Assembly (NCBI GenBank): GCA_905210995.1
Contig: CAJLZE010000002.1
Location: 1 to 64,000, forward strand
Direction: 5' to 3'
DNA from: an uncultured Anaerotruncus sp.
GTDB lineage: Bacteria; Bacillota; Clostridia; Oscillospirales; CAG-272
Length of the DNA stretch: 64,000 bases
The position numbers and the translations under genes were made by a program. The notes under the pieces were generated by a model. The model did not search any database. It saw only the letters and a program-made list of their open reading frames with translations, and was not told the origin of the DNA. Below are positions 43,531 through 52,309 of the stretch, one piece after another; the stretch's first letter is position 1, and each line of letters starts with the position of its first letter.

Positions 43531-45021
43531 ATGAAGTACATCAGCACACGCGACAAAGGGCATATGCCCGAAAAAATCAACTCCGCTGAAGCCATAAAGC
43601 GCGGGCTCGCCCCCGACGGCGGTCTTTACCTTCCCGAATCCATCCCGACGACGGACACCGATTTCATAAGCTCGCTTTCCGGGCTCAGTTACAGCGAACA
43701 GGCGGTAAAGATCCTCTCGCTTTACCTTGACGACTATACCGAAGCCGAACTTACCGAGGACTGCACCGCGGCATACGGCGCCGCATTCGGCAACGATCCC
43801 ACCCCTGTGGTAAGAGCGGAAGACGGTGTATATTGCCTTGAGTTGTGGCACGGTCCCACCTGTGCATTCAAAGACATGGCACTCCAGCTTATGCCTCGTC
43901 TGCTTTCGCGTGCGCTCCGCAAGACCGGCGAAACGCGTACCGCTCTCGTGCTCGTTGCAACCTCGGGCGACACGGGAAAAGCAGCGCTCGAGGGCTACAA
44001 AGACGTACCCGGCGTTGCGATCAAAGTGTTCTACCCCGTTGACGGCGTCAGCCGGATACAGAAACTCCAGATGATGACTCAGGAAGGCTCAAATGTTGAC
44101 GTGTGTGCTATCAAGGGCAATTTTGACGACGCACAGACAGGCGTAAAACGCATTTTTTCCGACGACGGCATGCGCGCCGAACTTGACCGCCGCGGATACT
44201 TCCTGTCAAGCGCCAACTCCATAAACTGGGGCAGGCTCGTCCCTCAGATCGTATACTACTATTCCGGATATGTAAGCCTTGTTGACGCCGGGGTGATAAA
44301 ACTCGGCGACAGCATAGATGTTGCGGTCCCTACGGGAAATTTCGGCAATATCTTTGCCGCATATCTCGCACGCCGCATGGGGCTGCCTATACGTCGCCTC
44401 ATCTGTGCCTCAAACTCGAACAATATTCTGACGGATTTTCTCACGGACGGCGTTTATGACCGCAACCGCCCGTTCCATACAACCATGTCGCCGTCGATGG
44501 ATATTCTCATATCGAGCAATCTAGAACGCCTCATTTATCTCATGACCGACGCCGCAACGACCTCCGAGCTTATGAATGAGCTGTCGTCGACCGGCAGATA
44601 TAAGCTGCCGCGTGAGGCGTTTGATAAAATAAAAGAAGTGTTCTCTGGCTTCTGCGCCGATGAGGCGGGCACCGCAGAAGCAATAAAGGCGCATTTTGTC
44701 AACGCACATTACCTTTGCGACACTCATACCGCCGTAGCGCTTTCGTGTGTGGATAAGTACCTTTCGGGTATCGCGGACGACATAAAGCGCCCGGTGCTCG
44801 CCGCATCGACCGCCAGCCCGTACAAATTTGCCGCAGATGTGCTTTCATCTCTCACCGAAAAGGTCTCTCCAGAGGGGCCCGCGGCGCTCAACGCACTTTC
44901 GGAATACACCGGAACTCCGATCCCCGCACCTCTTTCGGGGCTTGAAATGCGCCCCGTCCGCTTTGATCGCGTGATCGAAGTCGGTGCTATGCCCGCGGAT
45001 GTTCTGACGCAGCTTGCCTGA
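43531..45021 (+). CDS. thrC: Threonine synthase
   Basis: A 496-residue PLP enzyme making threonine from O-phosphohomoserine. The N-terminus MKYISTRDKG is typical. PLP Lys is in CAFKDMALQLMP; the phosphate-binding glycine loop is PTGNFGNIFA, and TSGDTGKAALEGY lines the active site. Length corresponds to the long ThrC form. The upstream ApgM-like gene could supply homoserine kinase function in some clostridia; no thrB is present here. Confidence 0.96.
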   Translation: MKYISTRDKGHMPEKINSAEAIKRGLAPDGGLYLPESIPTTDTDFISSLSGLSYSEQAVKILSLYLDDYTEAELTEDCTAAYGAAFGNDPTPVVRAEDGVYCLELWHGPTCAFKDMALQLMPRLLSRALRKTGETRTALVLVATSGDTGKAALEGYKDVPGVAIKVFYPVDGVSRIQKLQMMTQEGSNVDVCAIKGNFDDAQTGVKRIFSDDGMRAELDRRGYFLSSANSINWGRLVPQIVYYYSGYVSLVDAGVIKLGDSIDVAVPTGNFGNIFAAYLARRMGLPIRRLICASNSNNILTDFLTDGVYDRNRPFHTTMSPSMDILISSNLERLIYLMTDAATTSELMNELSSTGRYKLPREAFDKIKEVFSGFCADEAGTAEAIKAHFVNAHYLCDTHTAVALSCVDKYLSGIADDIKRPVLAASTASPYKFAADVLSSLTEKVSPEGPAALNALSEYTGTPIPAPLSGLEMRPVRFDRVIEVGAMPADVLTQLA

Positions 45022-45035
45022 TCGGAAAAACGAAA

Positions 45036-45061
45036 GGCTGTCGCGCGTCAGCGCGGCAGCC
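45036..45061 (-). terminator. Terminator of the DUF1540 gene
   Basis: An 11-bp GC-rich stem (GGCTGTCGCGC / GCGCGGCAGCC) is followed on the minus strand by TTTCGTTTTT. It may also act weakly on the plus strand after thrC, where no T run follows. Confidence 0.65.
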
Positions 45062-45112
45062 CCGCCGGGACTGAGCTCTATGCAAGCCCGCCCGAAGAAA
45101 ATGTGCGGAGGA

Positions 45113-45313
45113 TCAGCCGTTTGCTCTCGGCTTGAAAGTCGAGCACTCGGTGGCGTCGCTGTTAACAGCGTTTGAAGGACCGACAAGGATTTGATTGGCG
45201 GTGCAGTAACGCTCGCCGCTGTTGTGAACGCAGTTTTTAACGTCGCACACGATGCCTTCGATGTGATGGCAACCGCATTTTACGCTGTTTTTTTCATTGA
45301 ATTTTTCTTCCAT
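45113..45313 (-). CDS. DUF1540 domain small cysteine-rich protein
   Basis: A 66-residue protein with six cysteines spread as CGCHHIEGIVCDVKNC, RYC and ECSTF. The pattern, ending in C-x-T-F, fits DUF1540, small clostridial proteins thought to bind metal and often made during sporulation. AGAAAGG precedes the ATG. A single small minus-strand gene between thrC and the phosphoesterase. Confidence 0.8.
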   Translation of the reverse strand: MEEKFNEKNSVKCGCHHIEGIVCDVKNCVHNSGERYCTANQILVGPSNAVNSDATECSTFKPRANG

Positions 45314-45439
45314 GGTATTACGCCTTTCTGATACTTCGGCCGGTCTGTACCGGTCGTATTTGCCGCCGCAAGCAGCGGTACGGTCTTATTCTGTCCGGTA
45401 CACCGGAATTTTATGCGCAGAGTCGCCGGAGTGATAATC

Positions 45440-46171
45440 ATGTCTTTGTTCACAATAGCCGACCTCCACCTGCCGGGTGCGGAAGGTAAGGAAAAATCAA
45501 TGGAAGTCTTCGGACAGCGATGGGCCGACTCGCAGAATCGGCTCGAACGCAGCTGGCGCGCGATCGTGGAGCCCGACGACGATGTGGTGATCCCCGGCGA
45601 TATCACATGGGCTATGAATCTTGATGAAGCACGTCGGGATTTTGCGTTCATTGATTCCCTGCCCGGAAAAAAATACATCGGCAAAGGGAACCATGATTTC
45701 TGGTGGGCAACGGCGTCAAAAATGAATGTATTTTTCGCCGCAAACGGTTTCGGTTCTCTGAATATACTTTATAACAACGCTTATATTGCGGGCGGCGCGG
45801 TCATATGCGGTGCACGCGGGTGGTTTTTTGACGAAGAATCTCAAAAGACCATCGGAAACGTCAGTTGGGATAAGATAAACAACCGTGAAGCTATGCGGCT
45901 CGAAATGAGCCTCAATGCCGCCGTAAAGTTACGCGACACCTCTGCTCCGTCGCTTCCGGTGATAGCGTTTCTTCATTTTCCGCCGGTGTGGAACGGCGCC
46001 GTGGCAAGGAATCTTATCGATCTTCTGCACAATTACGGCGTGTCCCGCTGCTATTTCGGACACATACACAGCGGGTATGTCGGGCGTCAGCCGTTTGAAT
46101 TCGAGGACATTGAATTTCGGCTGATATCGGCAGACCATCTTGCCTTTTGCCCGCAGAAAGTGTTCGTATAA
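45440..46171 (+). CDS. Calcineurin-like metallophosphoesterase
   Basis: A 243-residue phosphoesterase with the full metal-binding set: DLH in IADLHLPG, GDITW, GNHDFWW, HFPPV and GHIHSG. The arrangement corresponds to the small cytoplasmic YkuE/COG1768-type phosphohydrolases of Firmicutes; the substrate is unknown. The ATG at 45440 after GGAG was chosen over an open frame nine codons longer. Stands alone between the DUF1540 gene and tig. Confidence 0.87.
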   Translation: MSLFTIADLHLPGAEGKEKSMEVFGQRWADSQNRLERSWRAIVEPDDDVVIPGDITWAMNLDEARRDFAFIDSLPGKKYIGKGNHDFWWATASKMNVFFAANGFGSLNILYNNAYIAGGAVICGARGWFFDEESQKTIGNVSWDKINNREAMRLEMSLNAAVKLRDTSAPSLPVIAFLHFPPVWNGAVARNLIDLLHNYGVSRCYFGHIHSGYVGRQPFEFEDIEFRLISADHLAFCPQKVFV

Positions 46172-46235
46172 GGGACGTGATTCTCAAAAAAATGCGCTTT
46201 TTAACGCAAATTCAACCGAATTTATAATTTAGGTC

Positions 46236-46263
46236 TTGACATATAATCATTTTATAGTAAAAT
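46236..46263 (+). promoter_or_regulatory. Promoter of tig
   Basis: A perfect TTGACA (46236-46241) and TAAAAT (46258-46263) are 16 bases apart, giving a leader of about 63 bases. Confidence 0.75.
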
Positions 46264-46332
46264 ATATTAATGTGAAAAATTGCGCCCGCAGCGGATCCCG
46301 CCCGGACGTGTTGTAAGAAAGGTATGGTCAAT

Positions 46333-47667
46333 ATGACAATCAGAAAATCAGAGATCAACGAAAAGAATCTTTGCACCGTTGAGTTTTCCGAAGATGCCGC
46401 AACCCTTGAGGCTGAAAAGTCGAAGGTCTTCCATGAGAAGTCCAAAAACTTTAACATCCCCGGTTTCAGACGCGGCAAGGCTCCCCGCAGCATTATCGAA
46501 AAAATGTACGGCACCGGCATTTTCCTTGAGGATGCCATCAACAACATCATCCACAGCAACTATGCCGCTATAATCGACGCAGCCGGCAAGCAGGTAGTTT
46601 CCGCTCCCGAGTTCGACATCGTATCCATGGATGACAAGGAGATCGTTCTGAAAGCCGAGATGTATGTGAAGCCCGATGTGACCATCGAAGGCTACAAGGG
46701 CATCGAGGCATCCGTTGTTCTCGCTCCCGTGACCGACGAGGAGATCGACCGCGAGGTCGACACCGTTCGCGAGAGAAATGCCCGTGAGATCGAGATCACC
46801 GACCGTCCCGCCGAAATGGGCGACACTGCGGTCATTGATTACGAAGGCTTTGTTGACGGCGTTGCGTTTGAAGGCGGCAAGGATTCCGGGCATCACCTCA
46901 AACTCGGATCCGGTCAGTTCATCCCCGGCTTTGAGAAAGGCATCGTCGGCAAGAACATTGGCGAAGAGTTCGACGTAAACGTCACCTTCCCCACAGAGTA
47001 CGGCGCCAAAGAGCTTGCAGGCAAGGCAGCGGTCTTCAAAGTAAAGCTCAACGCTATTGAAAAGACCGAGCTTCCCGCAGCCGACGACGATTTTGCGGTC
47101 GACGTATCCGAATTCAATACATTCGCTGAATACCGCGCAGACCTTGCGTCAAAAATCGAAAAGAGACACAAGGATGCAGCCGACAACGAGCTTGCGGAAA
47201 AGGTCGAGGATGCTCTCGCCGAAAAGCTTGTTGCCGAAATTCCCGAAAGCATGGTTGACGCAGAGGTTGAAAACCAGGTCAGAGAAAGCGAATCCAGAAT
47301 GCAGATGCAGGGTATCGAGCTTTCAATGTACCTAAAGTACTTCAACATGACCCTTGATCAGTATAAGGAGCAGATCCGTCCCTCCGCTCTCAAGCATGTA
47401 AAGACCGAGCTTGCTCTCGAAAAGATCGCCGAACTCGAGTCCGTTGAGGTCTCCGAGGACGAGGTCAATGAGGAATACGAGACAATAGCCAAGGCATACA
47501 GTGTTGAACTTGACTATGCAAAGCAGAACCTTCCCGCTGAGGAGATAAAGCGCACGCTCATGTTCCGCAAAGCTCTTGCTCTTGTCAAGGATGCTGCCAA
47601 TGTGACCTATCTTGACAAGGCTCCCGAAGCGACTGCCGAGGCTGCTCCGGCTGCCGATGCCGAATAA
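46333..47667 (+). CDS. tig: Trigger factor
   Basis: A 444-residue ribosome-bound chaperone. Domains: ribosome-binding N-terminal domain with NIPGFRRGKAPRSIIEKMYG (GFRxGxxP signature), the FKBP peptidyl-prolyl isomerase domain (about 155-240, DTAVIDYEGFVDGVAFEGG), and the C-terminal helical chaperone domain. An alanine-rich tail ends it. Two in-frame ATG codons exist (46324, 46333); the first sits on the AAAGG ribosome-binding site, so the second is more likely. clpP and clpX follow, the standard protein-quality cluster. Confidence 0.96.
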   Translation: MTIRKSEINEKNLCTVEFSEDAATLEAEKSKVFHEKSKNFNIPGFRRGKAPRSIIEKMYGTGIFLEDAINNIIHSNYAAIIDAAGKQVVSAPEFDIVSMDDKEIVLKAEMYVKPDVTIEGYKGIEASVVLAPVTDEEIDREVDTVRERNAREIEITDRPAEMGDTAVIDYEGFVDGVAFEGGKDSGHHLKLGSGQFIPGFEKGIVGKNIGEEFDVNVTFPTEYGAKELAGKAAVFKVKLNAIEKTELPAADDDFAVDVSEFNTFAEYRADLASKIEKRHKDAADNELAEKVEDALAEKLVAEIPESMVDAEVENQVRESESRMQMQGIELSMYLKYFNMTLDQYKEQIRPSALKHVKTELALEKIAELESVEVSEDEVNEEYETIAKAYSVELDYAKQNLPAEEIKRTLMFRKALALVKDAANVTYLDKAPEATAEAAPAADAE

Positions 47668-47687
47668 TTTTTAACCTGATTAACAAA

Positions 47688-47715
47688 GGGGCTGGCGAAA
47701 TTATTCGTCAGCCCC
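47688..47715 (+). promoter_or_regulatory. GC-rich hairpin between tig and clpP
   Basis: GGGGCTGGCGAA / TTCGTCAGCCCC forms a strong 12-bp stem (one mismatch) with a 4-base loop, followed by purines and the clpP ribosome-binding site rather than a T run. It may protect or process the transcript between the two genes. Confidence 0.5.
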
Positions 47716-47739
47716 GAAGAAGAAAGGTTGGTAATTCCA

Positions 47740-48360
47740 ATGATGATGAACAACAGCAGCTCAGATATCATCCGTGCGGCAAGTATGCCGTATGTAATCG
47801 AGCAGGACGGACGCGGTGAGCGTTCCTACGACATCTTTTCCCGCCTGCTCAACGACCGCATCATATTCCTCTCCGACGAAGTGAACGACCTCACGTCCTC
47901 GCTTATCGTCGCCCAGATGCTCTACCTTGAATCGGTCGATCCCGACAAGGACATTTCCTTCTATATCAACAGCCCCGGCGGCTCAGTCACGGCAGGTATG
48001 GCTATCTACGACACAATGCAGTTTGTAAAGTGCGACGTGACCACCATCTGCATCGGCATGGCAGCCAGCATGGGCGCATTTCTGCTTGCCGCAGGCACAA
48101 AGGGAAAGAGACTTGCTCTTCCCCACAGCGAGATCATGATCCACCAGCCCTCAGGCGGCGCTCAGGGTCAGTGCAGCGACATCAAGATCCGTGCGGATCT
48201 GCTTTTGCGCACGCGTGACACACTGAACCGTATACTTGCCGAGCGCACGGGCAAACCGATCGAAACGATCGAAAAGGATACCGAAAGAGACAACTTCATG
48301 ACTGCCGAGCAGGCGCTCGAGTACGGTCTTATTGACCGCATTATTGACCGTCACGTCTGA
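47740..48360 (+). CDS. clpP: ATP-dependent Clp protease proteolytic subunit
   Basis: A 206-residue ClpP. Catalytic Ser in [11 protein letters not shown], His in [12 protein letters not shown] and Asp in TERDNFM are all present. It forms the 14-subunit chamber that degrades proteins handed over by ClpX. The start is one of three adjacent ATG codons (47740-47748); AGAAAGG lies upstream. Located between tig and clpX as in most Firmicutes. Confidence 0.97.
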   Translation: MMMNNSSSDIIRAASMPYVIEQDGRGERSYDIFSRLLNDRIIFLSDEVNDLTSSLIVAQMLYLESVDPDKDISFYINSPGGSVTAGMAIYDTMQFVKCDVTTICIGMAASMGAFLLAAGTKGKRLALPHSEIMIHQPSGGAQGQCSDIKIRADLLLRTRDTLNRILAERTGKPIETIEKDTERDNFMTAEQALEYGLIDRIIDRHV

Positions 48361-48483
48361 TCTTTGGCATCATTTTGAGATCTGCGTGAAAAATGGAGTT
48401 CCCGACGGCAACTCTAAATTTACATTTTCACGTCCGGCTCGGTGCCGTACGGTGCCGACCGTCAAGAAAGGCATGGAACAAAT

Positions 48484-49806
48484 ATGCCATCCAAAAACAA
48501 CTCTGTCATTCACCGCTGCGCGTTTTGCGGACGTTCCGAAGAGGATTGCAACTTTCTCATCCCCGCAACGAACGGGCTTTATATATGCGACTTCTGCGTG
48601 CGCGCGTGCAATGAGATAATCGACGAAAGCGAAGCGGAGACCCGCCATGCCGACGACACAGACCTCAGCTACGATAAACTCCCGAAGCCGCGCATGATAA
48701 AGGAAGCGCTCGACGAATACGTTATAGGTCAGGACGAGGCAAAGATCGCACTTTCCGTGGCGGTATACAACCATTACAAGCGCATACTCACCAAGTCCGG
48801 CAAGCTTCCTGTCGCAGGACGCAAAAAGAAAAAGGAATCCGACGACCGCTCAGCCGATGTGGAGATACAGAAGAGCAACGTGCTTCTTATCGGTCCCACC
48901 GGCGTGGGAAAGACCTACCTTGCCCAAACGCTTGCCAAAACGCTTAAGGTACCGTTTGCCATTGCCGACGCAACGACACTCACGGAGGCAGGATATGTCG
49001 GTGAGGATGTTGAAAATATTTTGCTGAGACTTATCCAGGCGGCTGATTATGACATTGAGCGCGCCGAAAAAGGCATTATATACATTGATGAGATCGACAA
49101 GATATCGCGCAAGAGCGAAAACCGCTCGATAACGCGCGACGTTTCGGGAGAGGGCGTTCAGCAGGCACTGCTAAAGATACTCGAAGGAACGATATCAAAT
49201 GTTCCTCCTCAGGGCGGCAGAAAGCATCCGAATCAGGAGTTTATTCAGATAAACACCGAAAACATCCTGTTTATCTGCGGCGGAGCCTTTGACGGACTCG
49301 ACAAGATAATCGAAAAACGTCACGGCAAGCAGCTCATCGGCTTCAAGAGCGAGCTGACCGAAAAAACAGAAGAAAAGCCGGGAGAAATATTCTCCGACGT
49401 GACCCCTCACGATATAGTCAAATACGGGCTCATCCCCGAGCTTGTCGGTCGTCTGCCTGTTATCGTTCCGCTTACAAAGCTTGACCGCGACGCACTTGTG
49501 CGGATCATCAGCGAACCCAAGAATGCGCTTATAAAGCAGTATGCAAAGCTTTTCTCGCTCGACGGCATTGAGCTTGAATTCGCACCGGGTGCGATAGAGG
49601 CGATAGCTGAGCTTGCGCTTGAACGCAATATCGGCGCCCGCGGACTGCGCTCGATACTCGAATCGCTCATGACTGGGCTTATGTACGACCTCCCATCACG
49701 CACCGATATCGACAAGGTGACTATCACAGCCGATTTTGTACGCAGAAAAGGAGATGCCGAGCTTCACTTCAAGCAGGCTGTTCCCGCAAAAGAAGCAAAC
49801 GAATAA
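48484..49806 (+). CDS. clpX: ATP-dependent Clp protease ATP-binding subunit ClpX
   Basis: A 440-residue AAA+ unfoldase. The N-terminal zinc finger has four cysteines ([11 protein letters not shown] region and ICDFCVRAC). AAA+ motifs: [15 protein letters not shown] (Walker A), [10 protein letters not shown] (Walker B), sensor [13 protein letters not shown] near the end. The IGF-type ClpP-binding loop reads LIGFKSE. Feeds ClpP and, with SspB-independent recognition, tmRNA-tagged proteins; smpB-ssrA is 2.5 kb downstream. AGAAAGG precedes the ATG. Confidence 0.97.
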   Translation: MPSKNNSVIHRCAFCGRSEEDCNFLIPATNGLYICDFCVRACNEIIDESEAETRHADDTDLSYDKLPKPRMIKEALDEYVIGQDEAKIALSVAVYNHYKRILTKSGKLPVAGRKKKKESDDRSADVEIQKSNVLLIGPTGVGKTYLAQTLAKTLKVPFAIADATTLTEAGYVGEDVENILLRLIQAADYDIERAEKGIIYIDEIDKISRKSENRSITRDVSGEGVQQALLKILEGTISNVPPQGGRKHPNQEFIQINTENILFICGGAFDGLDKIIEKRHGKQLIGFKSELTEKTEEKPGEIFSDVTPHDIVKYGLIPELVGRLPVIVPLTKLDRDALVRIISEPKNALIKQYAKLFSLDGIELEFAPGAIEAIAELALERNIGARGLRSILESLMTGLMYDLPSRTDIDKVTITADFVRRKGDAELHFKQAVPAKEANE

Positions 49807-49811
49807 AAAAC

Positions 49812-49849
49812 AGCCGGAGACGCGGCACGCGAGTGCTCTGTCCCCGGCT
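49812..49849. terminator. Bidirectional terminator between clpX and the Cys-rich gene
   Basis: The stem AGCCGG-GAC / GTC-CCGGCT is followed by TTTTTTG on the plus strand and by GTTTTTTATT on the minus strand, serving both convergent genes. Confidence 0.9.
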
Positions 49850-49856
49850 TTTTTGT

Positions 49857-50681
49857 TTATCCGCAGCGATTTTTGTCGCAGGATATCTGCGGTGTCAGCG
49901 GTGGATTGAATTCATTTACCGGAAATGACATGGTGCGGAATATCGCACACGGATTTTCTTCCTTCGGCGTGACGCATTCCTTGTCGGGCACGGCATATTC
50001 CGTTGCGGTGATAAGGAGCTGAGCGGGACGCACCAGACGTATTACCGAGAAGATCCCGACGGATACGGCAAGATATCTGCCGCCGTCGCTGTCACGCTGA
50101 GATATTGGACCGTCTATGCGCGCAGCGACCTGCGCAGGTATCTCGCAGCAGCAACAGCAGCATGGATTTCCGGGCGTGCGCTCGTAGACAGCAGCGCTCA
50201 GTATTATCGGATCGACCGCTTCGACGACAGCCTCCGGCATATTTCTCACAGCTTCACATCTCTCGTCCGAGCGGCAGAAATCATACGCGTTATCGCCGGA
50301 GCGGAAAACGTTAACATTGCTCTCCCCGCCGTAAAGCACAACATGCTTATCCAGGACAGCCACCCCTTCAAATTCCTGCGGCTTGCATCCACCCGTGCAC
50401 GCTTCAAATGTAATTTTTACGAAAAAGCGAATGTTTACCGTATAAAAACCGCGGTTGAAGCGCACGGGATCGATCCCTATATATGTCCAGGCTATGCTCG
50501 TATCCTTGGCTCTGATGTTACCGGTGCGGTTTATTATGTCACAGCCTGCATCGGTAAGACTGACGCGGACGTTTTCAAAGCAGTCACGGTCACGGCAACT
50601 GTCAAATATCCTACCTGTTTCGATACAGCAGGTATCGCGGGTGTTCCCGCCTCCCGCACAGCCGAATCTGTTTTCAGCCAT
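49857..50681 (-). CDS. Conserved clostridial cysteine-rich protein, probably spore-related
   Basis: A 274-residue soluble protein with about 20 cysteines, including a run of six (PCCCCCCE) near residue 175. It matches, from memory, a widely conserved unnamed clostridial protein with the segments DSCRDRDCFENVRV, AWTYIGIDPVRFNRGFYTV, FEGVAVLDKHVVL and PDKECVT. No signal peptide or membrane helix. The function is not established; the cysteine content and restriction to spore formers suggest a spore-coat or metal-binding role (inference). GGAGG precedes the ATG by nine bases. A CATACAAT box like a sigma-E -10 element lies 72 bases upstream. Confidence 0.65.
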   Translation of the reverse strand: MAENRFGCAGGGNTRDTCCIETGRIFDSCRDRDCFENVRVSLTDAGCDIINRTGNIRAKDTSIAWTYIGIDPVRFNRGFYTVNIRFFVKITFEACTGGCKPQEFEGVAVLDKHVVLYGGESNVNVFRSGDNAYDFCRSDERCEAVRNMPEAVVEAVDPIILSAAVYERTPGNPCCCCCCEIPAQVAARIDGPISQRDSDGGRYLAVSVGIFSVIRLVRPAQLLITATEYAVPDKECVTPKEENPCAIFRTMSFPVNEFNPPLTPQISCDKNRCG

Positions 50682-50752
50682 TAAGTATTACCTCCGTTTG
50701 TATTTGAGCGGCTCGGCGGCAATTCGTGCCGCCATGACTCCCACTCACTTTC

Positions 50753-50760
50753 ATTGTATG
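50753..50760 (-). promoter_or_regulatory. Possible sigma-E-type -10 element
   Basis: CATACAAT on the minus strand fits the sigma-E -10 consensus CATACANT, upstream of the cysteine-rich gene. No convincing -35 partner at the usual spacing was found, so this is tentative. Confidence 0.3.
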
Positions 50761-50894
50761 CAAAAATACAGAATGTGACATTTATTTCACTGACGATTTT
50801 TGTAATAAAGCCTACGTCATCAATACTTTATCGCAGCTCATGTAAACCAAATATTGCAGGATGCGAAAAATGTTGACGATATCGTTCTGACTAC

Positions 50895-50923
50895 TTGCAA
50901 TCTTTTCACAAATATGATATAAT
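50895..50923 (+). promoter_or_regulatory. Promoter of the GCGSS-tailed secreted protein
   Basis: TTGCAA (50895-50900) and a perfect TATAAT (50918-50923) are 17 bases apart, followed by a leader of about 100 bases that includes a GC-rich inverted repeat near 50970-50987. Confidence 0.8.
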
Positions 50924-51031
50924 GCTTATGTTCGGAGCGGCATTGCCGTCTCTGTCCAAAATCCCCGGTGCGGGCGGGACGTCAGCCCGAATACAACACC
51001 CGCATCCGATGAGAAAGGTATGGTCATAATC

Positions 51032-52123
51032 ATGAAAAAACTTTCTTTGATCATGGCAGTTATCATGGCGGCGCTCGTTATTGCGCTTCCCGCATCTGCC
51101 ACCGGCGCATCCTCTACGTTTACTCCCGGCGAGATCATCTATTGCGAAAACTTCAGCAACGTTCCCGATACCGATGATCTGTCTGTGATAGAGGCGTCTC
51201 TCGGCTACAAGGTCGTTGCCGTAGACACATCTACACTCGACTATACGATGACCGAGAAAAACATCAGCGCGGCGATCAAATATTCGGTCAAGGACGGCAA
51301 GCTCTGCGTTGACAACACTGCCGACGATTGCGCTTACAGTTATCTGTACATATACGACAGCGACTCAATGAAGGATCTTGTCAAGACCACCTACACGGTG
51401 CAGTATGAGATCACCTATGTTGCCGGTCCCACCGCATATTGCAGCCCCATACTCAACTGGGACGGCGAATTCACCCACCAGGTCCCGATGTTCCGCGGTA
51501 ACGGTACATACCGCAACCAGGTCAGATATATCACATCCGACAAAAAGACCCAGTGGAAAGACTGGGACGGCATGAGCGACACATGGCTTCCCTCCCCTAT
51601 ATGGGAAAGCGACACTTCCCTCATTCAGAATGTTACCGTCAGACTCGTATCCGTTCCCGATAAGGGCATATACATCTACGCCAACCAGTATCTGGTTTCC
51701 GCTCCCAGCGATATCGCATCCGCCAAGAGCGACCTCATGCCCGGAGCGCTTACCGGCACAGCTCTCGGCTTACGCTCTCAGAAGGGCGCAAGCGTCGTGA
51801 TCGACAACATCGCCATCTATGCCGGTGACGGCTCTAAGATTACCCCCGATTTCTCCGCATACGGCTTCAAGGGACTTGATCCTGTTGTTGAGACCACCGA
51901 GGCAGAGACGACTGCTGCTCCCGTAACCTCAAAGCCCACAACCACCAAGGCGAATACCACCAAGGCGCCCGAGCCCGCAACAAAGGCTCCCGATGTCACC
52001 ACCAAATCTCCCGAGACGACCGCTCCCGAGACCAAGAAGGGCTGCGGCTCTTCCGCCGCTGTCGGATTTGTAATCCTTGCGGCTCTCGTTCCCGCTGCCG
52101 TCATAACCCGCAAAAAGAAATAA
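51032..52123 (+). CDS. Secreted protein with Thr/Pro linker and GCGSS C-terminal anchor tail
   Basis: A 363-residue exported protein: signal peptide (about 1-23, cut near ALPASA), a domain of about 260 residues with beta-rich, lectin/jellyroll-like composition (many Tyr, Thr and Trp; function unknown), a Thr/Pro/Ala/Lys-rich linker (about 285-333), then KKGCGSS, a hydrophobic helix (about 342-359) and RKKK at the very end. This tripartite tail resembles protein-sorting signals such as LPXTG or MYXO-CTERM but has no LPXTG. Two in-frame ATG codons exist; the second (51032) fits the AGAAAGG site. Monocistronic with its own promoter and terminator. Confidence 0.75.
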   Translation: MKKLSLIMAVIMAALVIALPASATGASSTFTPGEIIYCENFSNVPDTDDLSVIEASLGYKVVAVDTSTLDYTMTEKNISAAIKYSVKDGKLCVDNTADDCAYSYLYIYDSDSMKDLVKTTYTVQYEITYVAGPTAYCSPILNWDGEFTHQVPMFRGNGTYRNQVRYITSDKKTQWKDWDGMSDTWLPSPIWESDTSLIQNVTVRLVSVPDKGIYIYANQYLVSAPSDIASAKSDLMPGALTGTALGLRSQKGASVVIDNIAIYAGDGSKITPDFSAYGFKGLDPVVETTEAETTAAPVTSKPTTTKANTTKAPEPATKAPDVTTKSPETTAPETKKGCGSSAAVGFVILAALVPAAVITRKKK

Positions 52124-52137
52124 GCATTTGCTAAATG

Positions 52138-52167
52138 GGCTGCCGTGTCAACGCACGGCAGCCTTTG
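52138..52167 (+). terminator. Terminator of the secreted-protein gene
   Basis: A perfect 10-bp stem (GGCTGCCGTG / CACGGCAGCC) with a 6-base loop is followed by TTTGT, 14 bases after the stop. Confidence 0.8.
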
Positions 52168-52245
52168 TCCGTCTGCAGTCGTCATGTTGCTGCGGTCATT
52201 TATATAAACCATAAGTTCAATAAGACATATTTTGCCCATAAGGTA

Positions 52246-52274
52246 TTGAATTTACGGGCGATTTGTAGTATAAT
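52246..52274 (+). promoter_or_regulatory. Promoter of smpB-ssrA
   Basis: TTGAAT (52246-52251) and a perfect TATAAT (52269-52274) are 17 bases apart, 35 bases before smpB. Confidence 0.85.
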
Positions 52275-52309
52275 AATAAAGTAGGCAAAAAAGAAAGGAG
52301 GATACCGCT

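Noticed and set aside
45036..45061. Hairpin as terminator of thrC on the plus strand
   Set aside because: On the plus strand no T run follows the stem; the T-rich flank is on the minus side, where it serves the DUF1540 gene.
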